Assembly (NCBI RefSeq): GCF_016462415.1
Contig: NZ_JAEMTF010000016.1
Coordinates: forward strand, 1-51,467
DNA from: Williamsia sp.
GTDB lineage: Bacteria > Actinomycetota > Actinomycetes > Mycobacteriales > Mycobacteriaceae
Direction: 5' to 3'
DNA: 51,467 bases
Shown: positions 1 to 8,800 of the stretch, piece by piece
Layout of the letters: the number at the start of each line of letters is the position of its first letter
Numbering within the stretch: position 1 is the first letter of the stretch
Made by a program: the position numbers and the translations under genes
The notes under the pieces: model-generated
Told to the model about the DNA's origin: nothing
The model's database searches: none
What the model saw: only the letters and a program-made list of their open reading frames with translations

Positions 1-143
1 GGAGGGCCGGGCGCGACCCGTTGCGGGGGCGGCGGAATACGGGACGGGTCGTCGACGACCATCAACGGGCCGCCGCAGCGCGGGCATCCCGATCGGCGCG
101 GGTCGTGCGGTGCCTGGATGCGACAGCGCGGACAGAAGTCCAT
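1..143 (-). CDS. N-terminal fragment of a zinc-ribbon protein, cut by the window edge
   Basis: The reading frame starts at the ATG at 143 and runs leftward off the window. The 47 visible residues contain two CxxC knuckles (CPRC at residues 4-7 and CPRCGG at 20-25), followed by a Pro-rich stretch. This is the layout of a short N-terminal zinc ribbon that usually precedes a longer body, often membrane-bound or nucleic-acid-binding. A three-residue ATG frame at 155 ends in TGATG, overlapping the start codon. I do not recognise the family from this much sequence. The evidence for a real gene is the zinc-knuckle pattern and strong GC bias at third codon positions. Confidence 0.6.
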   Translation of the reverse strand, partial: MDFCPRCRIQAPHDPRRSGCPRCGGPLMVVDDPSRIPPPPQRVAPGP

Positions 144-203
144 CACTCGTCCATGGTGGCACGCCACCGGCCGCGACGTCCCACGACCGGATCGCTCCAC
201 AAG

Positions 204-421
204 TTATGCACAGGTTCGGCACCGCGTCCGTGCTGTGCGGTATGCAAACGATGGTTTGCTCCGCTCAACAAAACCGTCCCACTTGCACGAATTTCAGTGA
301 CCAGGCTCACTAAATTGATCCGTACGGCTCGGTTTGTCCACAGTTTCCACAGCCTCATCCACAGGTTGAGGGTCGGCTGCCACGCCCTGTGCCTGCGGCG
401 CGACACCGCCCCTGTGGATAG
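204..421. promoter_or_regulatory. Cluster of DnaA-box-like sites in a gene-free stretch
   Basis: The gene-free stretch 144-444 carries TTATGCACA (204-212), TTGTCCACA (334-342), GTTTCCACA (343-351) and TCATCCACA (355-363) on the plus strand. On the minus strand it carries CTATCCACA (413-421). Three of these fit the YYRTCCACA pattern used by actinobacterial DnaA and two differ by one base. The part from about 240 to 330 is noticeably richer in A and T than the surroundings. No dnaA or dnaN gene is present, so this is not a classical oriC. A DnaA-controlled promoter for the zinc-ribbon gene, or a titration or reactivation cluster, fits better. Confidence 0.5.
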
Positions 422-444
422 ATCTCGAAGGTCACAGCAGTTGC

Positions 445-1299
445 TCACAGACCGACGGACGACCACCGGGCACGCTTCTCCATCGCCGACCAGGCGCCGG
501 TGACCACACCGTCCACCGCGGCCGCCATCTCGAGTTGACCGCCGGTGAGTCGGGCGAGTAGAGGCTTCGACGGCGAGATCACGTCGACGTGGGCGTCGGG
601 GTACCGCTCGGCGATGACCGATCGCAGCACGCCGACGGCGTCGACGAGTCCGACCTCCACCGCTCGGCGACCGATCCAGACGTCTCCGGAGAACAGTGTC
701 TCGTCGTCACCGGAGAGCTTGGCGCCCCGCCGCTGACGTACCCACGCGATGAACGCCTGGTGCAGGTCGGCCTGGATGCCCGACAACCACTCGACGTCCT
801 CGGGCTTCTCCTCGGAGAACATGTCGAGCCGCGCCTTGTTGCTGCCCGCGCTGTAGATGCGGCGTTCGAGCCCGATCTTGCCGATCAACTCGGCCGCGCC
901 GAAGCCGGACGACACGACACCGATGGATCCGACCATCGACGTGCGCGCCGCGAAGATCTCGTCGGCAGCACACGCGATCCAGTAACCACCCGACGCCGCG
1001 ACGTCCTCACAGAACGCGAGCACCCGGACGCCGTTCTCCGACGCCAGCTGGCGCACGCGCTCGGCGATGTACTCCGATTGCGCCGGCGACCCGCCTGGGG
1101 AGTTGATGACCAGGACGACCGCCTTGACCCGCTCCCCGGTGAACGCGCGCTTGAGGACACTCTCCACCCCGTCGGCCGTCAGACCTCCACGTCCCACGCC
1201 GACCGCACCGATGTGGCCCTCGAGCCGGACCACCGCGACCCGATCGGGACGGGGTGCGCCCAGCGCGTGCTTCAGCCTCGTCAACGGTCCGTCGCTCAT
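445..1299 (-). CDS. sppA: S49-family signal peptide peptidase, SppA-like
   Basis: A 284-residue S49 serine peptidase with a ClpP/crotonase-like fold. Short SppA enzymes degrade cleaved signal peptides and other membrane-associated peptides. Visible features are the NSPGGSP oxyanion motif (66-72), the nucleophile Ser103 in AASGGYW, the GSIGVVS segment (124-130) and the probable general base Lys155 in SNKARLD. This matches the Ser-Lys dyad of single-domain SppA. No N-terminal membrane helix or signal peptide is visible, so it may act on the cytoplasmic face. The start at 1299 is the first ATG of the conserved frame; the upstream frame has no coding character. It is divergent from the LLM gene with only 24 bp between the start codons. 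Confidence 0.88.
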   Translation of the reverse strand: MSDGPLTRLKHALGAPRPDRVAVVRLEGHIGAVGVGRGGLTADGVESVLKRAFTGERVKAVVLVINSPGGSPAQSEYIAERVRQLASENGVRVLAFCEDVAASGGYWIACAADEIFAARTSMVGSIGVVSSGFGAAELIGKIGLERRIYSAGSNKARLDMFSEEKPEDVEWLSGIQADLHQAFIAWVRQRRGAKLSGDDETLFSGDVWIGRRAVEVGLVDAVGVLRSVIAERYPDAHVDVISPSKPLLARLTGGQLEMAAAVDGVVTGAWSAMEKRARWSSVGL

Positions 1300-1323
1300 G
1301 GAAGTCACTCTAGGCTTGCGGTC
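1300..1323. promoter_or_regulatory. 24-bp divergent promoter region between sppA and the LLM gene
   Basis: Only 24 bases separate the two start codons. The plus strand reads TAGGCT about ten bases before the ATG at 1324 and there is no Shine-Dalgarno sequence. That is the arrangement of a leaderless transcript with its -10 element inside this spacer. The sppA promoter must overlap it or lie inside the LLM gene. Confidence 0.35.
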
Positions 1324-2247
1324 ATGGAGATCTGTGTTTTCACCGAGCCGCAGCAGGGTGCCACCTACGACGAGCTGTTGGCCGTCGCGCAGACGTCGGA
1401 GGCGGCCGGCTACACCGGCTTCTTCCGCTCTGACCACTACCTCGCGATGAACGTCGCCGACGGTGTCGGCCCGTCGGACGCCTGGATCACCCTGGCCGGC
1501 CTCGCACGGGAGACGTCTCGGATCCGGCTGGGCACCCTGGTCACCTCGGCGACGTTCCGACTGCCCGGACCGCTGGCGATCTCGGTGGCCGGGGTCGACG
1601 CGATGTCGAACGGTCGGGTCGAGTTCGGCATCGGTGCCGGTTGGTACGAGTCCGAGCACACCGCCTACGGGATCCCGTTCTCCCGTCTCGGCGAGCGCTT
1701 CGACCGACTCGAGGAGTACCTCGCCGTGATCACGGGGCTGTGGTCCACGCCCGTCGGGGACCGGTTCACGTTCGACGGCAGCCATTTCCAGCTCACCGAC
1801 TCCCCCGCGCTGCCCAAGCCCGTGCAACAGCCCGGCCCGCCGGTGATCATCGGCGGCGCAGGGAAGAAGCGCACCCCCGCGCTCGCCGCCCGGTACGCCG
1901 CGGAGTTCAACACGCCGTTCATGTCACCCGACGACGCCGCACCGCTCTACCGACGTGTCGACGAGGCGTGCGAGCTCGTCGAGCGCTCCACCCCGATCCG
2001 ACATTCCGCCGCGCAGGTCGTGTGCTGTGGCCGCGACGACGCCGAGGTCGCGCGGCGCGCCGAGGCGATCGGACGTGACGTCGCCGACCTCAGGGAGAAC
2101 GGCCTGACCGGTTCGCCTGCGGAGATCGTCGACAAGATCGGCCGATTCGCCGACGTGGGCGCCACCCGCGCCTACCTCCAGGTGCTCGACCTGTCCGATC
2201 TCGCCCACGTCGAACTCATCGGCTCCGAGGTGCTGCCGCAGCTGTAG
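1324..2247 (+). CDS. LLM-class (luciferase-like) F420- or flavin-dependent oxidoreductase
   Basis: A 307-residue protein of the bacterial luciferase-like TIM-barrel family. Members in mycolate actinobacteria mostly use reduced F420, sometimes FMN, to reduce or hydroxylate small molecules. Family features seen are the N-terminal FTEPQ strand, FRSDHY, the RLGTLVTSATFR strand, the VEFGIGAGWYESEH loop, the LGERFDRLEEYL helix and PPVIIGGAGKKRTPALAARYA, which lines the cofactor phosphate site. Length is normal for the family. It leads a same-strand group with the genes at 2279, 3049 and 3801, with 31 bp to the first of these. The substrate cannot be read from sequence, and whether the cofactor is F420 or FMN is inferred from lineage. 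Confidence 0.85.
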   Translation: MEICVFTEPQQGATYDELLAVAQTSEAAGYTGFFRSDHYLAMNVADGVGPSDAWITLAGLARETSRIRLGTLVTSATFRLPGPLAISVAGVDAMSNGRVEFGIGAGWYESEHTAYGIPFSRLGERFDRLEEYLAVITGLWSTPVGDRFTFDGSHFQLTDSPALPKPVQQPGPPVIIGGAGKKRTPALAARYAAEFNTPFMSPDDAAPLYRRVDEACELVERSTPIRHSAAQVVCCGRDDAEVARRAEAIGRDVADLRENGLTGSPAEIVDKIGRFADVGATRAYLQVLDLSDLAHVELIGSEVLPQL

Positions 2248-2278
2248 GCGCCGACCCCGACATGTCAGACTGACTCCC

Positions 2279-3052
2279 ATGTCAGCCACGGTGGCCTTCG
2301 ACGATCATCTGCGGGCGATCGGTGCGGCGACCGGTCGCATGACCGCGGCGGCCCTGGCCGCGGGTCCCGACGCCCCGGTGCCGACGTGCCCGGAGTGGAC
2401 CGTCGCCGACCTCCTCGCCCACCAGGGCATGGTGCACCGGTGGGCACACGCCCACATCACCGCGACCGAGCCGCCGTTCGCCGACGTGGACGCCGTTCTC
2501 GCCGAGGTCGATCCCGACGAACTACCGGAGTGGCTCGCCGAGGGATCCGACGAGCTCGTCGACGCACTCTCGGCGGCGCCTGCCGATCTCGACGCCTTCG
2601 TGTTCATCGAGACCGGGCGGACCCCGTTGGAGTTCTGGGCCCGTCGTCAGGCCCACGAGACGACCATCCACGCACTCGACGCCATCTCTGCCGCCCGGGG
2701 CGAGATCCCGCCGCCCACGGCCATGGGCGTGACGCCGGCGTTCGCCGCCGACGGACTCGACGAGCTGGTCGTCAGCTTCCTGTCCCGCGGCCGATCCAAG
2801 CTCTATGACGGCGCGCCGTTCCGCATCGTGATAGCCCCCGACGACACCGACCACGCCTGGACCCTGCGGGTCACCGAATCCGCCCTCACCGCCGAGCGTG
2901 AGCTCGACGACTACGCCGAGGTCTGGTGGAGCGGCGCCGCGGCCGCGTTGTACGCCGGGTTGTGGAACCGCGGCGGTGACATCACCACCGCCCGGGGTGA
3001 CGCCGCCGTGTTGGAGAACTGGCACAGCCGACACCGCATACGAGGACGATGA
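2279..3052 (+). CDS. Maleylpyruvate isomerase-family mycothiol-dependent enzyme
   Basis: A 257-residue member of the MDMPI/DinB-like fold. The N-terminal half is a four-helix bundle with the PTCPEWTVADLLAHQGMVHRW segment split across residues of helix 1-2 and a metal-binding HExxxHxxD pattern in AHETTIHALDA. The C-terminal half (from about 180) looks like the MDMPI_C domain. Family members use mycothiol as thiol cofactor for isomerisation or conjugation of electrophiles. Its stop overlaps the next gene's start (ATGA at 3049-3052), so it is translationally coupled to the VOC gene. The start at 2279 has no clear Shine-Dalgarno. The specific reaction is unknown; the neighbouring epoxide hydrolase suggests electrophile detoxification. 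Confidence 0.85.
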   Translation: MSATVAFDDHLRAIGAATGRMTAAALAAGPDAPVPTCPEWTVADLLAHQGMVHRWAHAHITATEPPFADVDAVLAEVDPDELPEWLAEGSDELVDALSAAPADLDAFVFIETGRTPLEFWARRQAHETTIHALDAISAARGEIPPPTAMGVTPAFAADGLDELVVSFLSRGRSKLYDGAPFRIVIAPDDTDHAWTLRVTESALTAERELDDYAEVWWSGAAAALYAGLWNRGGDITTARGDAAVLENWHSRHRIRGR

Positions 3053-3804
3053 GTACTTTCGAAGTTCGCTGGCTGACCGCATTCCTCGACTTCCCCGCCG
3101 ACGAGTTCGGCAGCGAGGTCACGTTCTGGCGCGCCATCGCGGGCAGCACCGTCTCACCGCCGCGCGGTGACAAGCGACAGTTCGCGACGCTCGAGCCGTT
3201 CAACGGCGACCCGCACCTCCGCGTCCAGCGTCTCGAATCAGGCGACGGTGGCGTGCATCTCGACCTGCACGTCGACGATCTCGAGGCCGCGGTGGTCGAG
3301 GCCGGCCGACTCGGCGCCGAGGAGGTACACCGGTACCCGGACGTGGTGACGATGCGCTCGCCGGGCGGTTTCGTCTTCTGCCTGGTGCCCTGGGAGGGGC
3401 AGAAGACCCGGTCGCGTCCGATCCGCTGGCCGGGCGACACGATCAGCATCATCGACCAGGTCAGCATCGACATCCCGGCCCGCGTGTTCGAGACCGAATG
3501 CGAGTTCTGGCAACGACTGACCGGGTGGGAGCTGACCGACAACGACAGCCCCATGTTCCGCCATCTCGACCGCCCGAACCACATCACCATCCGGATCCTG
3601 CTGCAGCGCATCGATTCCGGCGAGATCGGCGGCCATGTCGACCTCGCCAGCACCCATCCCGCCGACGAGGTCTCCCGTCATGAGGACTGGGGCGCGGAGG
3701 TGCTCGCCGAGTTCCCGAACTGGACGGTGATGGCCGACCCGACCGGTCGCCGCTACTGCATCACCTCGCGCAATCCGCGCACGGGCGAACTCCCCACCGC
3801 ATGA
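3049..3804 (+). CDS. VOC-superfamily protein with two glyoxalase-like domains
   Basis: A 251-residue tandem VOC-fold protein. Residues about 1-125 and 130-250 each follow a beta-alpha-beta-beta-beta pattern, with GGVHLDLHVDDLEAAV in the first half and GGHVDLAS in the second. Each half ends in a strand of the type MRSPGGFVFCLVPW or MADPTGRRYCITS. Such proteins include glyoxalases, thiol transferases, dioxygenases and antibiotic-binding proteins. The metal ligands are not conserved enough for me to assign a reaction. Start and stop overlap the neighbouring genes by ATGA, so the three genes 2279-4784 form a tight operon. Confidence 0.8.
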   Translation: MSTFEVRWLTAFLDFPADEFGSEVTFWRAIAGSTVSPPRGDKRQFATLEPFNGDPHLRVQRLESGDGGVHLDLHVDDLEAAVVEAGRLGAEEVHRYPDVVTMRSPGGFVFCLVPWEGQKTRSRPIRWPGDTISIIDQVSIDIPARVFETECEFWQRLTGWELTDNDSPMFRHLDRPNHITIRILLQRIDSGEIGGHVDLASTHPADEVSRHEDWGAEVLAEFPNWTVMADPTGRRYCITSRNPRTGELPTA

Positions 3805-4784
3805 CCGCCGACGCACTCGCATACCGGACCGTCGAGGTGGACGGGTTTCGCTGGCGGATGATCGACCAGGGCGCCGGCCCCGCGGTCCTGCTGTGCCACG
3901 GCTTCCCCGGCCTCGCCTACAGCTGGCGGCACCAGGTACGCGCGTTGTCGGCCGACGGATACCGGGCGATCGCCCTGGACATGCCCGGTTACGGCGGCAC
4001 CGACCGTCCGGACGAGATCGCGCAGTACTCGTTCGCCGCGGTCGCCGCGCGGATCGTCGCCCTGCTCGACGAATTGGGGATCGACGACGTGCTCGGGGTC
4101 GGCCACGACTTCGGCTCACCGACGGCGTGGACGCTGGCCCGACACCACCGCGACCGGGTGCGCGGACTGATGTTGATGGCCATGCCGTACGCCCCGGATC
4201 GGCTCCCGGTGCCCCCGACGCAGGCGTACGCCCATGTGGCGCAGAGACATTTCTTCCATTTCGACTATTTCCAGGAGCCCGGGGTCGCCGACGCCGAGCT
4301 CGACGCCGCACCCGGCGAGTTCCTCGCGCGTGTCTTCCACGCGCTGTCCGGCGATGCGCCCTACCTGCAGACGTGGGACCACCCGAGCGTTCGCGACGGC
4401 GCCCGTGTCGGCTACCTCGACGCGTTGCCCCCGGCCCCCGAGCTGCCGTGGCCGTGGTTGACCGTCGAGGAGTTCACCGTCTACGAGACCACGTTCTCCG
4501 AGACCGGTTTCACCGGTGGACTGAACTGGTATCGCGCCGCCGACGTCAACTGGGCCGAGATGGCCGGTGACGATCCGGTTCTCGACGTCCCGGCGTACTT
4601 CCTCAACGGCGAGAACGATCCGGCGCTGACCATCGCCGGAGAGAAGACCATGGGCCGCATGCGCGAGACGATGCCGAGTCTGCGCGCGGTGCACACCTAC
4701 GACGGCGCCGGCCACTTCATCATGGCCGAGTGTCCGCGCGAGGTGAGCGCGGCCCTGATCGGGTTCGCCCGCACCCTCGGCTGA
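3801..4784 (+). CDS. Alpha/beta hydrolase, epoxide hydrolase type
   Basis: A 327-residue soluble alpha/beta hydrolase with epoxide-hydrolase hallmarks. These are HGFPG (33-37, oxyanion and cis-Pro motif), GHDFG with Asp103 as nucleophile instead of Ser, lid tyrosines in HFDYFQ and in NWYR, the acid Asp273 in NGENDPAL and His305 in GAGHFI. It would open an epoxide ring to a diol. It starts inside the stop codon of the VOC gene and is the last gene of the operon. It converges on the AlkZ-like gene with only six bases between the stops. Haloalkane dehalogenase is a less likely alternative because NWYR is typical of epoxide hydrolases. Confidence 0.85.
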   Translation: MTADALAYRTVEVDGFRWRMIDQGAGPAVLLCHGFPGLAYSWRHQVRALSADGYRAIALDMPGYGGTDRPDEIAQYSFAAVAARIVALLDELGIDDVLGVGHDFGSPTAWTLARHHRDRVRGLMLMAMPYAPDRLPVPPTQAYAHVAQRHFFHFDYFQEPGVADAELDAAPGEFLARVFHALSGDAPYLQTWDHPSVRDGARVGYLDALPPAPELPWPWLTVEEFTVYETTFSETGFTGGLNWYRAADVNWAEMAGDDPVLDVPAYFLNGENDPALTIAGEKTMGRMRETMPSLRAVHTYDGAGHFIMAECPREVSAALIGFARTLG

Positions 4785-4790
4785 GGCGTC

Positions 4791-5891
4791 TCAGCCCGCC
4801 GGATGGGCTCGGTGGAACTCGGTCAGGCGTTGCGCCTCGTCGTCCAATGCCCGTGCGTCCGAGGCACTCACCGCGGCCAGCGGCTCGATCCGTACCGCTC
4901 CGGTGTCGTCGGCCGACCAGCGTGCGACGACACGGCCGTCGACCAGTCCCAGCCCGGGCATCAGACCGTTCGGGGTGACGAGCTGGGCGTACACCTCGTC
5001 GTCGATGATGCGGCGCCGGTCGGCCTGGGCGGTGACGACGTTGTCGAACGGGGCGAGCAGTCGTGCCGGGGCGGGTTCGTCGGCGTCGATGATGTCGATG
5101 CCGTCGAGGTCGAACAGTTCGACGCCGTCGGGGCCACGGAAGCGGTTGAGCTCCCAGTCGGCCTCCATCGCCTCCACCAGTGGGCGGAGTCGGGTCATGC
5201 CCGCCCAGGTCTGGATGCCCTTGATCGTCGACGGCCCGAACCCCCGTAGGTAGAGCCGGATCAGATCCTTTCGGGCCTCGTCGCCGACGACCGCGGGCTC
5301 GCCGGGACCGACCCAGTCGTCGAAGAGTCGGTACGTGGCGGTGGCATGACCGTTCCACAGCCCGCGCGGCGGGACCTGGACCAGCGGCAGCGTGCACCGC
5401 GCGACCGCGGTGAGGGTCGACGGCGCGTCGTCGGGCCACCGCGCCACCAGCTTCTGTCCGAGCTCTCGCGCGGTGAGTGCGCCGCCGGACAGCAACTCTC
5501 GGGCGTGGGCGGTGATCTCGGGTGCGGTCGCGTCGACCAGACGCCTCAGATGATTACTGCGGACCTCGCCCTCCATCGCCGCCTGGGCCAGAGGACGGAC
5601 CCAGCGCGCGTCCTGCGAGTCCATCAGGAACACCGTGCTGCGCAGCAACGCCATCCGCACGACCTCGCGGTCGGTCATCAGGTCGTCGAGCTCGGCGGGG
5701 TCGAATCCGTCGATCCGCGACCACAATCCGTAGAACGCGGCCCGCGGATCCTGCGACTGGAGGCCGACGCACCGGTCGAGGACCTCGACGGCGTCCTCGT
5801 CGACCCGACTCAGCAGGTGTTGGCGTGCGAGCAACGTCCGGTTCCACTGCCCGAGGGTGACCTCGCCCGCCACCGGCGCATCAGCGGCCAT
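4791..5891 (-). CDS. AlkZ-family winged-helix DNA glycosylase-like protein, fourth gene of the jet operon
   Basis: A 366-residue HTH_42 (PF06224-type) protein, the family of Streptomyces AlkZ and E. coli YcaQ, which remove bulky alkylated bases and unhook interstrand crosslinks. Family features are LARQHLL (21-27), CVGLQSQDPRAAFYGLWSRI with Q45-x-Q47 at the place of the catalytic Q-x-Q motif, a DREVVRMALLRSTVFL strand, GLWNGHATATYRLFDDW, YLRGFGPSTIKGIQTWAG and LLAPFDNVVTAQADRR. The start at 5891 lies four bases after the jetC stop, so it is almost certainly co-transcribed with jetABC. It occupies the place where Wadjet operons carry the JetD nuclease (DUF3322/DUF2220), with which it shares no visible motif. 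That it acts with JetABC is inference. Confidence 0.85.
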   Translation of the reverse strand: MAADAPVAGEVTLGQWNRTLLARQHLLSRVDEDAVEVLDRCVGLQSQDPRAAFYGLWSRIDGFDPAELDDLMTDREVVRMALLRSTVFLMDSQDARWVRPLAQAAMEGEVRSNHLRRLVDATAPEITAHARELLSGGALTARELGQKLVARWPDDAPSTLTAVARCTLPLVQVPPRGLWNGHATATYRLFDDWVGPGEPAVVGDEARKDLIRLYLRGFGPSTIKGIQTWAGMTRLRPLVEAMEADWELNRFRGPDGVELFDLDGIDIIDADEPAPARLLAPFDNVVTAQADRRRIIDDEVYAQLVTPNGLMPGLGLVDGRVVARWSADDTGAVRIEPLAAVSASDARALDDEAQRLTEFHRAHPAG

Positions 5892-5895
5892 CGTG

Positions 5896-8800
5896 TCAGC
5901 GTCCGCCGGTCGAACGGGCCGATGCGATCTCGCCGAACGTCGCCGTGCGCGCGTCGGATCGGGCGCCGTCGGCGTCCACCCGTTTGTCGACGAGGATGAC
6001 CTGGCCGATGAACGGTTCCACGATGCCCGCCATGCGGATGGGGGCGGCGATGATGAGCTGGAACCCGAACTGTTCGAACGCGCGCAACGACTGACTGGAG
6101 AACGTCTCGTCGGACTTGCTGAACGCCTCGTCGAGCATGAGCGGGGCGAACCCCGGCCGGTGGTCGTCCGGGCTGCTCAGCGAGAAGCTCAGTGCCGCAG
6201 CGAGACAGAACGCCACGAGTTTTTCCTGCTCACCACCGGAGTTCGTGGCGGTGTTGCGGTAGGTGTGCACCGGCGGCGCGTCGGCGCCGTCGGCCACCGA
6301 CATCTCCTTGCCGTAGAAGAAGTAGCTGTTGCGGACGTCGAGGACGTTGTCGCACCAGCGGCGTCCCTCGGTGTCGGTGGCGGTGAGCCGCACGATGAGG
6401 TTCTTGATCCGGTAGAACTGTCGGGCCAACACGGCGCCGTCACCCGAGCGCGCCGAGGGTGCGTCCCGGATCATCGCGTCGACGATGCGGCCGAACTCCA
6501 TCGCCTCGTCGGTCGGGTTGTGCTGCACCGCGATCTGCAGGTACGTGCCGGTGTTGAAGTCGACGCGACGCAGACCGGAGTTGACCTCGGCGATGCCACG
6601 GCGGATCCGCTTGTTGGTGTCGCCGATCTCCTTGTAGAGGTTCGACACCGAGTGCGAGATGTCGGTGGTGATGAGCTGCCGGAACCGTTCCTGGGTGGTG
6701 GCCAGACCGTGTTCGACGAGACCGGAGTGGATCGAGACGAGGTCGCTCGCGCACTCGATGGTCGCGGTGAGATTGTTCGCCGCGGACGGCCATTCTCGGA
6801 CGAAGGCCTCCGCCGCCCGGACGATCCGGTTCTCCGCGGTGTCGCGCTCGGCGTTGGCGTCGGCCTGGACGGACTCGAGCGCGTTGCGCAGATCCGAGCG
6901 CACCTCGCCGTAGGTGGCCAACGTGAGGTGTTTCTGGCCGGTGGCGAGCACCGACTCCAGCACCCGCTCGAGGTACTCGCGGTCGTCGTCGGCGAGGTCG
7001 TCGGTCTCGGGGTTCTGTTCGAGTTCCGCGAGCCACCGGTCCCAGTCGGAGCCGATGTGCCGCAACTGGTCGTTGATCGCGCCGACCCGCGCGACCGCCT
7101 CACGCCAGTCGGCGCGCGCGATGTCGACCTGTTCCTCCAGCTCGGCGAGGTCGACACGGTTCTCGCGAACCGCGTCGATCCGGCGGTTGAGCTCGTCGGC
7201 GTCGCGGCGCGACGACCACCAGTTCAGCTCCGTCCACGACGAATAGCCGGCCAGGGCGTCGGCGGCCTTGGCGCGTTCGCGGTTGTCCTCCAAGAGGTCC
7301 CGCATGTCCTGCGAGATCTGCCTGGTCTCCTCGTACCGGTGCCGGAGCGCGCCCAGCGACTCCTCCAGCGCGGCCCGTTTGCCGTCGGTGTTGGTGCCGA
7401 ATATCCAGTGGGTGCGGTCGTCGACGCGGCGCCGGTCGTCCTTGCGGTAGCGATCACGACCCGCCTTGACCAATCCCTGCGGCGTGACCGCGAGATCGTG
7501 GCGATCGAGTTCGATGGGATTGTCGACGCAGGTGTGGTCGGCCGAGCGGGCCACGACCCCCGACAGCCAGGCGCCGGCGGGATGCGCTCGGTCGACGGTC
7601 ATCTTCGCCGCCAGCGACCCGGACCGCGGCACCTCGTGGGTCGCGTTCTCGTCGTAGGCGCGGAACTCGAGCACGCCGCCGAGATCGGTCTTGTTGACGA
7701 ACTCCGCGACCCGTCGGCGGTGCTCGTGCGGCACCAGCAGGGTCATGCCGAGACCGCGCAGCACCCGTTCGGCCGCACCGGCCCACGTGGCGCGCTGGTC
7801 GTCGGCGACCTCGACGAGTTCCGCCGCGTACGGCAGCTCCTGCGCCGGGATACCGGTGGCCGTGGCGATGGCGTCGCGCTGGGCGAGCGCCTCGCGCGGC
7901 AGCAGCGACCGGCGTGCCGTGAGCGTCGCCAACTCCTCGGCGACGGCCTCGTGTTCTCGTCGGGCGTCGGTCTCGGCGCTGAACACCGGATGGGCCCGTG
8001 CGTTCAGCGACTCCGCCGCCTCCCGTGCCGCCCGCGCCATCTGCGGTGCGCGACCACGCAGCGCCTCGAACTCCTCCCGCGACTCCGGGGTCCGCTCACC
8101 GAGGCGAGACACCACCGCCGAATACCGCTCGTAGGCGCGGTTCCGCGCGGTCACCTGCGCCTCGAAGGACTTCAGTTCCGACTCCAGCGCCGTCAGCTCA
8201 CCCTTGTCGACCGTGAGCTGGTCGCGCAGCGAGGTGTGCCGGTCCTCGCGCTCGTCGGCGATGTTCTCCCACGACGCGACCTCGTTATCGAGGGCGGTGC
8301 GTGCATCCTCGATGTGATCGAGTTTCTCGCGCAGCAACGTCATCCGGTGCTCGCGCATGAACGCCCGCATCGGCGGACCCAACAGTTCGCCGGCGCGGGT
8401 CGTGGATTCCTCCGCCCCGCAATAGGTCTCCCACGCCTCCGGGATCGGGCGCAGCACCTTCTCCTGTGCGTGCGCCCGCGCCGCCGCCTGGTACGCCTCG
8501 TCGAGCTGGGTGAAGTTCTCCACCAACCGCTCGGCCTTGGCGTAGGTGTCGGGGCGGTCGAGCATGTAGGTACGGATGAAGAGGTTGAGGTCGCCGACGT
8601 TCTTCATCGCCTTGGCCTTGCCCATCAGCGACAGCGCCGCCGACGAACTGCCGATGCCCACGCGCCGGCGCAGCGCCTCGGAATAGGCGCTCTGCACGTC
8701 GAAGCATGCGACGTCGGGATGGGTGGCGCGGTAGGCACGGATGTCGAAACCGCCGGTGGCCCAGTCGTTGAGGCTCAGCAGTTCGACGTCGCCGGTGTGC

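Noticed and set aside
144-444. Chromosomal oriC
   Set aside because: DnaA boxes are present, but dnaA, dnaN and rpmH are absent and no strong AT-rich unwinding element is seen. In this group oriC lies between dnaA and dnaN.
143-466. A 107-codon minus-strand frame over the DnaA-box stretch
   Set aside because: Its composition is unlike the neighbouring genes (no GC bias at third positions), no domain is seen, and it covers the repeated DnaA-type boxes.
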